Source of the DNA: Antedon mediterranea
Lineage: Eukaryota > Echinodermata > Crinoidea > Comatulida > Antedonidae
Assembly (NCBI RefSeq): GCF_964355755.1
Contig: NC_092670.1
Location: 10,975,201 to 11,035,200, forward strand
Reading direction: 5' to 3'
Length of the DNA stretch: 60,000 nucleotides
The notes below the pieces were generated by a model. The model did no database searches and was not told where the DNA came from. It saw nothing but the letters and a program-made list of their open reading frames with translations. The position numbers and the translations under genes were made by a program. Below, in pieces: positions 44,900-56,060 of this stretch. The stretch's first letter is position 1. Each line of letters begins with the position of its first letter.

Positions 44900-45098
44900 G
44901 TTAAGTAAATCACATTATGTTATTTTGGTTTGTTCTTTTTGTTTGTACTAATTGTTTGATCTTTTTGTTAGGGTTACATGCTTAAAGCACTTGTGCTTAT
45001 TTTGTATCCCATTCCATTATCTTATTATTTGTATTGTATTTGTATATGTTTTTATTTTGATTATGGAATAAAAATGTCGATGAATTGATTGATTGATA
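44900..45098 (+). mobile_element. 3' end of the intact LINE with ATTG tail
   Basis: A short 3' UTR is followed by 'ggaataaaaatgtcgatg' and the terminal microsatellite aattgattgattgat, typical of CR1/Jockey-type 3' ends. A target duplication was not identified. Confidence 0.75.
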
Positions 45099-45479
45099 CG
45101 AACATGAAATAAGACTTCGTATGAGGCCAGTGCCAAGAGAGCCACTGAGCTGGTAAGACATTAAGATATAATTATTAATTACAAGTTATATAAGTGTAAT
45201 GTGGTCGTTTTCTAAAGAGAATTGGAAATCCTTTATTTTCACGAATAATTGTATTTTGATATTTAGGCCTATAGTTATGCATTGCTGCTCAAATTTAATT
45301 TAGTTTATTAAGTTTATTATATATCCTTAATTACATTTTTTGCATGGAGTTTATTACCTTGTATTGTATATTTTCAGTTTTTTCGTTTTGCTGTATTTCT
45401 TGTTATTCAAATAAAATCATATGAACCCAACAGTGCTTTGCCGTTTCTTTTTGTGACATCCGACCATGCCCTGTAATAT
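45099..45479. other. no gene seen
   Basis: AT-rich; may hold another LINE 3' tail near 45400 (caaataaaatcatatg). Confidence 0.4.
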
Positions 45480-45634
45480 CCCGTATTACTACAAAATGTA
45501 TTGTAGATGGAGAAGCATTCTATATACTTAAGTTTAGAGTTTACAATTTTTTATTTTCTTTTTCTATTTATACGTTTATTAATATGGATGATATTTCCGA
45601 AATTAAAAGAAATTGAATTGAATTGAATTGAATT
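45480..45634 (+). mobile_element. LINE 3' tail with ATTGA repeats
   Basis: A T-rich segment ending 'gaaattaaaagaa' and five copies of attga, a CR1-type LINE terminus; only the 3' end is present. Confidence 0.5.
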
Positions 45635-46319
45635 AACATTAATTAATTTTCTATATGTTGTTTTCACATATCTACCACAGTATTATTTAATACACTGCAC
45701 TCTCCTCACCTCTGCTGGCTTGATGACAACTTGAGCAAAAAAAACCAACCACCTGACATGTTTTAACTTCAGATGTTGACTTGTCCAATAGCATTGTCTA
45801 GTTAGGAATCAAAAATTAATATAGTACAATGTTGTATATATGATCTAGAAATGGATATACAGTATTATAGCATTATAAGATAAAGTTGTTCCTATTCATT
45901 CTTAAATCAATATTTGAGTGTCTACTGTATTTTGTTTTCATTAATTCTAAAAGCCAGCAAAACTTCTTTTATCTTGTTTAAAAATCTCAATTATTTCTGT
46001 TTTTACCTTTGAAATGTACTTACTTTAATTGTGTTAATTTGATTTTGATAATTTTAAGTTTAATTTTATATTTTCTTTTGTCCATTTATATACTGTATTT
46101 TGTTTATATTTATGTAGTTAAGAACTGAACCACTTTGGAAATCAGTACATTGTATTGAAAGTGTATTTCAGAATAAAGAAAGATTAAATAAATTAATTAA
46201 AATACAAAATTGAAGAGTCAAGGAATATAGTGTGCACTGGAACCTTTGAAGCATGCAGTCACAAATGTAAAAGAAAACAGAATCTTGTTAATATATTTAA
46301 ATATACATACTGTTTACTG
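45635..46319. other. no gene seen
   Basis: AT-rich; a LINE-tail-like 'cagaataaagaaagattaaa' is near 46170. Confidence 0.4.
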
Positions 46320-46655
46320 AGTACGGGCATACTGCTGCGTTGAGACACCGGTTCGAAGTTAAGCAACATTGGGCCCGGTTGCGTTCTGGATGGGAGACCG
46401 TCTAGAAATTGCTGCGGGTGCTGTATATACTGGAGAGTGATGGTGTAATGGTAATATCGGACTAGCATGTGATAGGCATAGGTTTGAGGTTATCTGTACC
46501 ATACTAATTGCATCCTTAGGCAAGATGCTTTACTCTCATTGCCTCATCCTTCGGTAGGCGCTGCACTGCTGGCTGCCGTGGGTCCGTGGAGGGCCTAATC
46601 CGAATTTCCTCAGTTTCCAGTTAAGCTTGAGGACAAACCTTTACCTTTACCTTTT
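46320..46655 (+). mobile_element. SINE with 5S rRNA head joined to a tRNA-like unit
   Basis: 46320-46428 is 5S rRNA-like: 'gaagttaagcaac' (A box region), 'ctggatgggagaccg' (intermediate element and C box) and 'gcgggtgctgta' (3' stem), with about 13 bases lost in the middle. It is followed at about 46436-46510 by a tRNA-like unit (A-box-like tggtgtaatggt, B-box-like aggtttgaggtt). A body with 'ggcaagatgctttactctca' follows and a tail of tttacc repeats ends it. SINE3-type and AmnSINE1-like elements use 5S heads, and AmnSINE1 joins 5S and tRNA parts. It is not a functional 5S gene. Confidence 0.8.
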
Positions 46656-48655
46656 ACTGTTTCTTCATTCTTGTTTTGTTTGTGTATTTAATATTTAAAA
46701 TTATAGACGTTTATTGTGTTACTGTTTAATATTTTTTAATGTCACCTAGTCGCTTATTTTCTATCATATTTTTGTACATTTATGCATTTCATTGTCGTCT
46801 GGGGAATTGTCTTCTTTTGTAAAGCTTCAAAAGAATCTTAGTAACAGTTCCGACTGGAGAACAACGACTTAATTAAATATTCTTGCAGTCTTCTGTTGTT
46901 CAATTTTTGTAATATTTTGATTTGTGGTGAAAAGAATGTTTACGGTAATCTTAACAATGTCTGTTTTCTGGTGGTGTAATTAGAAAGAAGTAAATAATGA
47001 TTGAAAATAAATTACATAAAATAAATAATTAAATATCCAAATAAATAACATTAAATGTTAACATCAAAAGGGTGGCTCAAGTTTATGCTTTGCAGGAGCG
47101 ACGGGCATAAGGTAGAAACATGAGCAAGAATACTGTACTTACCACCCGTTAGATAATCATTTTTGAAATGGTGCATGTGAGGGCACATGCTGCTGACCAC
47201 CTGCTGTCTTGACCTCTAAGTGACCTGATTGTGACGTAGGAAAATTGTTTGAGAATCAGTAAACACAGCATTTGGTATTTGCAAAGAAATTGGTCTAAAA
47301 AAACATTTTTTTTAAAATAAAAGGTGCCCCAGCTCGAACAGCGCTATTATCGGACTTGCAGTTGAGGAGGAGATACCGGAACAAACTTTGGCTTAGTGCT
47401 ATTATAATATGATGATCAACTAACAAAACATCTTAAACAGCCCTTTTGCTCGAGATTACATATCCAACCTTTCCAGAACTTGGAACCATCCCTCACCCTC
47501 AATTTCACTTAAAACCTAAAACCCACTCCAAAAATCATTTCATTGCCCCTGTATTGAACTAATAGTATATTTTTGAATATCTTTTTAAAAAAAGTGACCA
47601 ATAATCAAATCTGATGTAATAATAAAACAATTAAAGCGTTAAATTTGACTGTTATAAGACAAAGTTTAATGTACCCTACCTAGTGAGTTTACTGGTAAAA
47701 TTATTAAATAAAGAAGTTAAATTTAATTTTGTTCTTTTAGGCCTGAAGCTGTTCATTGTGGGTGTCTTCCATTGTGTCCTAACCAGCTGGTCAAATCTTA
47801 TGAGTTCAGAGTTCTCAACTTGCTATAGGCCTAATTGATTTCAGTAGTTTGGATACAAAAATTCTGTAGTAATTACACAATTTCAATAGTTGTCTACATG
47901 TTTCAGAGCATGTACAAAATGAGATTCAGAAAGAATATCACACTGTGATTGTGTTTTGACAAATTGTAATCTAGAAATGGAAATGGAAATCCAGAACAAG
48001 GGCTTTTCGTGGATCGATTGTGGGTCGATGATTTGTCCATCATAAATTTGTGTTTTATTAGGGGTTCTCATAATTGTAAGCCAAATCATAAATTAATATC
48101 TCCATTTCCATATATTAGATGGCAGCACTTAAATAAGTAATTCAATATTCAAATATTAAAGATGTACTGTATTGTCCCTTTGATTAATTCAAAAAAACTT
48201 TTGAAGTATCATAATAGTTATAAACTTTCACCCAAAATTTTACTAAATTTAACTAAAATACAGACGTTTTTTTGTTAAAAAAGTAACTTTGACTTCCAGT
48301 CAAAGTTTTCGATCAAAACATATCTCATAATGCAACACGCTTTTTTGGCTACTCTGTATGCATAATCATAAAACTTCCTCGCGATCTGTGCGAAACACAT
48401 TCTCAACCGTGACGAGTTGTAAACAATCCTAATTAGCAGCATACTCGTGGTTTAAAATCTTTGTTTATTTTCTTGCTATAATTTTCCAGATGAAATGTAA
48501 TCAAATTAATTTACCTGTTAATTACGTAAACTTGTTGTTTTTGGCTCAAATTTTTGACCTAAAGTGAATAACTTTAAGGTTTGAGACGTTTCTAGTATAA
48601 ATTATATTTAGACATACATCACTTCCAACCCATAACACCTCAGTGACAGTTTTTT
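46656..48655. other. no gene seen
   Basis: Unannotated intergenic sequence between the LINE/SINE region and the 3' flank of gene B. No domain-bearing frame or clear repeat was recognised. Confidence 0.45.
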
Positions 48656-49090
48656 AAAAATATAGTTTAAAACATTTCCAGTAGAGTTTCAGCCATGTTG
48701 ATAGGCCTATGACCCACCCCAAACTTAAAATTCAATTCAAATTGAGAGCCTACTACCATTAGCCCAAGCAAAAATCCCCACTATTCCCTTTACCGCAACT
48801 CCCCCCTACCCTCCTGACTTTGTGAATTTGTTTAATGTAGTTTAAAACCTTCACAGTACAATTGCAGTCATTTTGATACCCATATGTATGGTTACGTGCA
48901 GAAACAGAAATTTGTATAACGAACAGAAAAACACAAAAAGTGGAAAAAAGGTTGGGAATTTTGACCCATAACTTGTATTCCAGATGGCGGATGATGCTCA
49001 AATACAGTTTACAACCTTCCGGTACCATTACGGTCATTTTGATACCCCATATGTGTGCAGTAACAAAAATGTGTATAACTAACATACAAA
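48656..49090. repeat. diverged tandem repeat, about 172-bp unit
   Basis: The phrase 'cattttgatacccatatgt' with preceding 'acaaccttc' occurs near 48840-48900 and 49010-49060; a more diverged copy is near 48660-48710. Confidence 0.65.
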
Positions 49091-49189
49091 CATCAAAGTA
49101 TCAAGCAGATTAATAAGTTAAATTCATACAAAAAGAATTGATCAAAGTTTTGTTTTTTTCTGAAAGTGATTTTTGACGCTAATACATTC

Positions 49190-49858
49190 AAAGTTGAATT
49201 TTGTAGTTGTTTATTTGCTCTTTAAAGTTTAATACTTTCACTTTACCTTGGAAAATACATTAGCATTCATCTTGTGTTTCTTTATGTCACTAATTTCCTT
49301 GATCAAAACCAATTGAATATATATATATATATAATATACATTCATTGTAAGTTTTTATTTAATTTTTAATCATTTCAAAACTAGATTCAATTTAAAAACT
49401 TCAGCAAATATCCATTGAAAATACTCCTAAATTAGATTAAAAATTACTAATTATTATTAATTAAAATATAGGAAATACTGATTTATGATTAGATATCAAT
49501 TTGATTTTATTAATTAAAAACAATAATAATAATGTTACTATTGTATTAGCATAGTTTTAAATAATACAATTAATATTGTTTTTACAGAATGACTTATGAT
49601 TATTTGGTATAATATTTAAAAATGATTAATAATAAAACATTAATTGTTACTAATATTATATAATTTAAAATACAAAATGAAAAATTCCGTTTAATAGATT
49701 TTAAACAAATAACAGTTGATATGGCAATATATTTGATTAATATGTTATAACATTTGGATTATTATAATAAAATAATTATTCAATGATAAAGCAAAATGAT
49801 AATTTAAAAGAAACAAAGAAGAATCTAAATTATTAAATAATTACAGATTCTGATTTGT
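49190..49858. repeat. duplicated 3' flank of gene B (matches 17020-17690)
   Basis: Collinear with 17020-17690 up to the truncated exon copies, with a short (AT)n insertion near 49316. Confidence 0.85.
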
Positions 49859-50240
49859 TATGGTGGTCTTATAACCATCATCACTGTTGTCTTAAAAGAT
49901 CAAAATAGCGATCCCAGTTGATGCCATTGTAATGAGCTGTACCTGGTGTCAGACAAAGCCCATTCAGGTCTGAATCATGAACATTCTTTTATGGGGCTCT
50001 TTTAACCATCATCACTGTTGTCTTAAAAGATCAAAATAGCGATCCCAGTTGATGCCATTGAGCTGTACCTGGTGTAAGATAAAGCCCATTCAGGTCTGAA
50101 TCATGAACATTCTCTTATGGGGCTCTTTTAACCATCATCACTGTTGTCTTAAAAGATCAAAATAGCGATCCCAGTTGATGCCATAGAGCTGTACCTGGTG
50201 TAAGATAAAGCCCATTCAGGTCTGAATCATGAACATTCTT
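49859..50240 (-). pseudogene. three truncated tandem copies of the lectin terminal-exon end
   Basis: Units of about 132, 126 and 126 bp (49859, 49991, 50117) each repeat the exon-4 3' part: 'DLNGLYLTPGT', 'INWDRYFDLL' and, in another frame, 'TVMMVKRAP'. They follow the gene B stop directly, so they form part of the 3' flank or UTR. One equivalent copy follows gene A at 17691. The two 126-bp copies are nearly identical, which points to recent expansion. Confidence 0.85.
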
Positions 50241-50506
50241 TTATGGGGCTCTTTTAACCATCATCACTGTCTTCTTGAGACTGTAGTACCTACTATGGAA
50301 ATTCCACCAGCTGGTGCCTGTCAAACCCTCTGTACCTGGTGTAAGGTAAAGCCCATTCAGGTTTGAATGATGACAACTATTGTACCACCAAACACCTTGG
50401 TTATACTCAGCACAGTTAGTACCGATCCCGCTACCGCTTCTCTTATCATTGTCTCTATCAGACGTTGAAAATTGTTGACCATTGTGGCGTGATGTCAAAG
50501 GATCAC
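50241..50506 (-). CDS. gene B exon 4: C-terminal part of fibrinogen-related domain
   Basis: 266 nt after acceptor TTTAG. It encodes 'GDPLTSRHNGQQFSTSDRDN', then 'NCAEYNQGVWWYNSCHHSN', 'NGLYLTPGTEG', 'WWNFHSRYYSLKKT' and ends 'MMVKRAP' plus stop. All FReD C-terminal landmarks are present: Ca-site acidic loop, Cys pair and WWY. It joins in phase 1 to exon 52926-53187, with the 50-bp minisatellite in the intron. Compared with gene A it has a few extra residues around 'KRSGSGIG' and 'EGLTGTS', in loops near the expected ligand pocket. Confidence 0.9.
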
Positions 50507-51557
50507 CTAAACAAACAAAATCTTAAATCATCTTTAGTTTACTTCATACATCTTTAAATTAAAATTCATTTTTAAATATTTGTTTTTCTTTATATTACAA
50601 ATAAAATAAAAGATATTTGATATAAAAGGGAAAATAAAACACAAATTTATAAACTATTCTTATATATCATATATTCTTTATTTTATTTTTTTTTTGTCAG
50701 AGTTATTATACTTTAAAAGCAATGCATTTTAATATTGAAGAAAGCCAAAGTTATATGATAAGTAAAAAGTGCGATTAATAAAGTACTACTCCTCCCTTAT
50801 TCGTTGTAGTATTGAGCTGGGATTTGGCATGAATATACAAAGCCATAGAGCCGGATTTTGAATATCATTGGCTCCTTGTTTAGGGACCACTGACTATAAA
50901 TCCTATTGAATTAGAACAGGTTATGAATGCGTTGAACGTTGCAACATTTAGTAAGGAATTTAATCGTTATTTTTATCCATATGTATTTTTTAAATAACAA
51001 AAAATATAATATAATGTACCACACAGTGATATATTTTCGACTAGTTAGCCGTTATTGAAGAGATAATAAATAGTGAGTTTTGACAAAAAGTTTTGCCGCG
51101 TTGATCGGTGGGCTAGGCCAGGCCGAGCTAATCGTAGTCGCTACTTTATTGTTGATTTTCTCAAAATGAAGATTTCCTAAGCTATAAATAGTGACTCGTA
51201 TGTTTTCATTAATTTGTTTTTTTTTTTTTTTTACTATTTATACAAATTTATATACTGTATTATTTTTATCAATTATTGCAAAATCTTACTTTTCAGCCTT
51301 TTGGCTGCCGTTGTATTATTGATTTCTTTTTTATGGATAAATATGAAGTGATTTAATAAACCAATTTTAATAAACAACGCCTCATTTTAAAGCTTATTAA
51401 ACATAGTTTACAAATATAGCCTATAAATATCTTAAAATTTGTTTACACTACGCCGATTTTGTGATGCCATGCCTCAATTCTGTAGTTACTGGTAGTAATT
51501 ATATTTTGTTCACTCTACGAACCTGTTTGTGCAATTATTTAGAATGCTTGTTTGGAT
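50507..51557. other. gene B intron, left part
   Basis: AT-rich with homopolymer T near 51218. No other feature. Confidence 0.5.
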
Positions 51558-52263
51558 ATTAATCATACACATACTGTTGCATTGACTGCCTCATAAATGC
51601 CTACTACATTAATCATACACATACTGTTGCATTGACTGTCTCATAAATGCCTACTACATTAATCATACACATACTGTTGCATTGACTGCCTCATAAATGC
51701 CTACTACATTAATCATACACATACTGTTGCATTGACTGCCTCATAAATGCCTACTACATTAATCATACATATACTGTTGCATTGACTGCCTCATAAATGC
51801 CTACGACATTAATCATACACATACTGTTGCATTGACTGCCTCATAAATGCCTACTACATTAATCATACACATACTGTTGCATTGACTGCCTCATAAATGC
51901 CTACTACATTAATCTTACACATACTGTTGCATTGACTGCCTCATAAATGTCTACTACATTAATCATACACATATACTGTTGCATTGACTGCCTCATAAAT
52001 GCCTACTACATTAATCAAACACATACTGTTGCATTGACTGCCTCATAAATGCCTACTACATTAATCATACACATACTGTTGCATTGACTGCCTCATAAAT
52101 GCCTACTACATTAATCATACACATACTGTTGCATTGACTGCCTCATAAATGCCTACTACATTAATCATACACATACTGTTGCATTGACTGCCTCATAAAT
52201 GCCTACTACATTAATCATACACATACTGTTGCATTGACTGCCTCATAATTGCCTACTACATTA
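51558..52263. repeat. minisatellite, 50-bp unit, about 14 copies
   Basis: Unit 'attaatcatacacatactg...cctactac', 50 bases, highly homogeneous with scattered single changes and one 2-base insertion near 51971. Located in the last intron of gene B. Confidence 0.98.
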
Positions 52264-52925
52264 AAACAAACTAAAATCAGTAAATGTAGTAACTGCAGTA
52301 AATGCAGTTTAATAATTTTAACATGATCTATTGTTGTACTGTGTGTGCATTTGCACATTTAAATATAGTTAGATTCGTTTCAGGCCTGTAAGAAGGAATT
52401 GCGAAGTGGGAGGTCCATACCAAAAATGTACTTCATAGACAGTTTACAGAGTACTTTGCATTCAAGGTGATCACCTTTGGGCTTTACATTATATTTGAGA
52501 TGCGACATCAATTGATAATCAAAAAGTATCAAATGATTATTATTTGTTGTTTAAACTTTTAAATATTGTGGTCTAATTATGACATAACTAGTGAAATTAT
52601 GGGGCTATTTCACAAAGGCTTAGAATTATTTTTTCATGAGGTTCACGTCAATATCATTATTAGAATTGTTTTGTTCTACTTTTCAGATGTTTAGAAGCTT
52701 TTTTTTTAATGTTTGTCTAATTTCTTTAAGCTAAATTTAATGGAAAGACAACCTCAAATTATGCTGGAACGCTGCTGTGTCTTGTGACTTTAGCCCTGAC
52801 TTTAGACCCTGACGCCACCGCTGCTTAGGTACAGTACATGTCTCAAGTTCTTTCCCAGTAGTCAATTTCCTTATCATTTAGCTGTGTTTAATCAGTCGTA
52901 ATTCTAACATTATTTTTATACTAAC
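52264..52925. repeat. gene B intron; right part matches 14700-14880 and 35690-35790
   Basis: 52750-52925 shares 'ttatgctggaacgctgctg', 'ctttagaccctgacgccacc' and 'gtacagtacatgtctcaa' with the other two lectin blocks, directly before exon 3. The left half shows nothing recognisable. Confidence 0.75.
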
Positions 52926-53187
52926 CTGCAGTTCCATTGTATCCACTGATTTTCAAAGTATAGTTAGAGTCCTCAGTACCAACACGAAAGTGAGAATATT
53001 TTGCGATCTTCATTTCATCCAAGTGGTCAGTCATCTCTATTAGAAGCTCAAAACTGCCATCAAATGTTATACGGTGTATCTGTTCATTACCAAGCCAGAA
53101 CTCTGAGTTCACATTTCCAAAACCCTCTTTGTATTCTGCCCAATTACGGTAGAAATCGACCAATCCATCTTCTCTTCTTTGTAATAC
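52926..53187 (-). CDS. gene B exon 3: middle of fibrinogen-related domain
   Basis: 262 nt between acceptor CAG (53190-53188) and donor GTTAGT. It encodes 'VLQRREDGLVDFYRNW', 'YKEGFGNVNSEFWLGNEQI', 'YSHFRVGTEDSNYTL' and 'SGYNGTAG'. Same length and phases as gene A exon 3. The preceding exon should supply 'CDM...GWT' in phase 0, and none was found up to the signal exon at 57179. Confidence 0.95.
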
Positions 53188-53244
53188 CTGGTAATGACCA
53201 TAGATAGTACTTAATGAATAAGATAGTATTGTACTTCACTTAAG

Positions 53245-53325
53245 ATGTGTAGAGGTATGAACGCCAGGTTAGTGATCTGGTCGGTCGTAAGTTCGAGTTC
53301 CACCACAGAATTACTTGTCGAAGTA
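53245..53325 (+). mobile_element. tRNA-derived SINE-like fragment
   Basis: A tRNA-like stretch ends in a good B box, gttcgagttccacca; the A-box half is weak. It is either a short SINE fragment or a tRNA pseudogene. Confidence 0.4.
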
Positions 53326-53619
53326 TTCTCAATGTACTTAAAGTACAAATTATGTCATACTGTAGTAGGGCAAAACATCTGACCAATTACTTAACACCCT
53401 GACGCAAAGCAACTCCACAGTAGTTACAAACAATTTAAGATATGATCATGATGCATGACAAATGTGTAATTATATACATGTGTTTGTGCACAATGCATGT
53501 TTCAAAGATTGCTTTGAAATGCAGGACCATCCTGCACAATGCAAAAAAAATCATAAAGTATGAAAACATTTGGTTAATAAAAGACCTGCTTTATTATACA
53601 TTATCATTATTGTAATTAT
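53326..53619. other. gene B intron, nothing recognised
   Basis: Contains a short palindrome gcaggaccatcctgc near 53522. No exon-2-like sequence. Confidence 0.5.
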
Positions 53620-54850
53620 ATCTATTAATCGAGTCAAATGCCTTTTTAAAGACAAGATATCTTCAATTAGTCTTATATTTTAGTGTATATTTCTTTCTTT
53701 AACAAAAACGCTTTGATCATAACTAATAATGGAATAACTTTTTTTAGTCTCGCTGCTAAGCATTTGGTTAGAATGTTATAGTCTATGTTTAAATGACTCC
53801 TAATAGGACGCCAATTATCTAGTGAGTGGCGGGGTAAATCTTTCCCCGCTACAGTAAAAAAAAAAAAGGAAAAATTACCATTGATGATGAAACACATCCT
53901 CTTCACAAACATTTTGCCCTCATGAATTCTGGCATAAGACTACGTGCACTTAATACCAAAACAAAACGGTTTAGGTGCTCGTTTGTACCTAATGCTTTAC
54001 ACTTATATAACTCCAGAGTACAAAGATAAAACGTAACCGCTTTTGTTTATTTTTACAGCTCACGCATGTATTTTTAATGCTTTTATATAAACTTTAAATC
54101 ATCGTTAGTGCAATATAATAATAAATCATATAATATAATTAAATAATAATAATATTTATCTAATTTTAACAATTTTTAGCCTTGTAACTTTTTGTGTGTG
54201 TTTTGTAAATAGTATTTTATATTTATATTTTTGTATTTTGCCAGTTTTCAAATCACATTTCTGTTTTTTAAATGGACAATAAAGTATATATGACTATGAC
54301 TATATGACTATGACTATGACTATTTGTATAGCGTTATGACACCTTTATTTTGAGATTTTGTTAATTCACTAAATTTGTATGATCATTAAATGCATTCACT
54401 ACTAGTTGTCCTACGTTAACCCAGAATCTTTTATAAATTCAGGTGAGAGCCCATCATACCCAGAGCTTTTATTATTTTCAATCATTTTTAGTGCATTTAA
54501 ACATTCCTCATAGATATACCTTCACATACATTTTTATCTAGTTTCGGTAAAGTAATGCCATCTAGAAATGATCCTAAATTTTCTGTAAGTGTGTCGTTTT
54601 CAGATCTATATAGTTCAGAAAAGAAACTGACCTGCATGTTTAAAATGTCAGAGTTTGAGTTTTTTTATACCTCTCATTTTTTCTAGATTCAACAAGTATT
54701 TTGATGACCTTTCACATTTTTCGCACCACTTTTCAAGAGATCTTATATGAATGCCTCTAACTACGTGCTCGTAAAGCGTTTCACATTCCGATTTTACCTT
54801 GTTATATTGACGTTTAAGATTAATGTTTTGTGGTGATTTTGTTAGTTCAT
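53620..54850 (-). mobile_element. LINE RT fragment, Tx1/L1-like, paralogue of 1-765, split
   Basis: Minus-strand frames repeat the blocks of 1-765: 'DLPRHSLDNWRPI', 'DYNILTKCLAARLKKVIP' near 53700-53845, and the linker in 54330-54850. The copy is split by a CR1-type 3' end (53846-54325) that is absent from the left paralogue, so that insertion is younger than the duplication. Confidence 0.8.
53846..54325 (+). mobile_element. CR1-like LINE 3' end
   Basis: Plus-strand frame from about 53922: 'RLRALNTKTKRFRCSFVPNA', then 'LHLYNSRVQR' and stop, the C-terminus of a CR1-like LINE polyprotein. A 3' UTR, 'gacaataaagtatata' and a terminal tgacta repeat (54288-54322) follow. Confidence 0.7.
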
Positions 54851-54977
54851 CATACTGTTTGTGTCTTCTTTATAACTTACTTAAATTTGACTTATTTTAT
54901 TTTTTCTTGGATTTTGTATATTCAATAAATAACTATATATTCCTAAATACAGACTGGTTTATTCATCTAGTAGAAGA

Positions 54978-55029
54978 AATTTCGGGGTGAAAGATAATAA
55001 TTTTAATTATTATCTTTCACCCCGAAATT
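54978..55029. other. perfect palindrome, 25-bp arms, 2-base centre
   Basis: The left arm begins aatttcggggtgaaag and the right arm ends ctttcaccccgaaatt; there are no mismatches over 25 bp. Confidence 0.95.
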
Positions 55030-55097
55030 AGTACTTACATTAGTACTAATTTTTGATTGAATTTTAACTTGAAATGTATTTTAGTTGTTTTTAGTTG

Positions 55098-55210
55098 TCT
55101 TTTTCAATGATAAGATGAGATAAGATAACTTTTATTGATCCTCAAAAAGGAAATTCATTGCTCGTCATAATAACAAAGAAAACACAATAAAAACAAATAT
55201 AGCATAAAAC
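55098..55210 (-). mobile_element. LINE 3' end with TATCT-type tail
   Basis: The minus strand reads 'ggaggatcaataaaagtta'-like sequence ending in repeats of atctt/tatct (plus strand gataagatgagataagata, 55100). This is a typical Rex1/L2/CR1-type LINE terminus; no coding part is attached. Confidence 0.55.
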
Positions 55211-55329
55211 CATTCATATAAAAACATCTAAAAAATGAATGAAGATAAAATGAATAATACAAAAGATGTTTTTAATGTTTTATTGTTGAACTGCTATTGG
55301 TTAAAAAGTGCTTTGCACTCCATCAGCAA

Positions 55330-56060
55330 CCTTGTAGATGAGACAAATTGTGAACACTGGCTTAAAACCCAGTATCGATCCGGAAGGAACGAATCTCGGA
55401 CGTCCCTATGGGGGCATGAGATTCATCTGTAAATTAACGCCTAATATTGTATTTAAAAATATCAATCTAGAGATTGAGGGGCTCAGTGCTATTCAAATTA
55501 TTAATAACTGCAAGATAATCCTAACTATCATAGGCATATATCCACCTCACTTCGATGGATTGGCTGCCCAGATACAGTACGCTCCCTTTTAATGCACTAT
55601 CGATGAGTGCGAGTCCAGCCCACTTATGATCGGTTTTTTAATGCCTTCCTTCATCAAAATAATACTATAAGTTAATAATTGGTATAATACTCATCCCTAT
55701 GATACAAATAGTTTTCTTTTATATGATTTTCTTTTATTGACAACAAGTTTTCAGTTTGTAACTTGGCATATAATAAACAACCCTGTGATTTCACATATTT
55801 TAAAGGGCGTAACAAAAGTTATATTGATCAAGTTAACGATTTCTCTCGGAGTAAAGTAAAAGGCTGTCAGATTCTTAATTCCTTCTTGGATAGTATGTGT
55901 GACCACCTACCAATGATAACTTCTGTAGAACTTGATGTGCTATATAAGAATCAGCCTCCAAACGGCCATTGTGATTACATTGATTGTATATGTTGTACAA
56001 GACTCACGGTGACGAGTTTGGCTATCGTGCAACGCATCGTAACATACAGATGATATTTAT
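55330..56060 (+). mobile_element. LINE endonuclease fragment, Tx1/L1-like, decayed
   Basis: 'RPYGGMRFICKL' and 'ILTIIGIYPPHFDG' (55395-55565), then after several frameshifts 'FTYFKGRNKSYIDQV' and 'CDHLPMITS' (55785-55930, where SDHLP is expected). This order matches a LINE AP endonuclease. The GDFN block is lost. It lies in gene B intron space. Confidence 0.7.

Noticed and set aside
47130-47160. U1 snRNA-like 5' end (gtacttaccaccc)
   Set aside because: Only the short donor-complementary stretch matches; no U1 stem-loops or Sm site follow.
51558-52263. CRISPR-like array
   Set aside because: The whole 50-bp unit is repeated with no variable spacers; the genome is animal.
53500-53550. Possible exon 2 of gene B (gcaggatgg on the minus strand)
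   Set aside because: Only the short GCAGGATGG matches; there is no CDM block before it and no donor after it.
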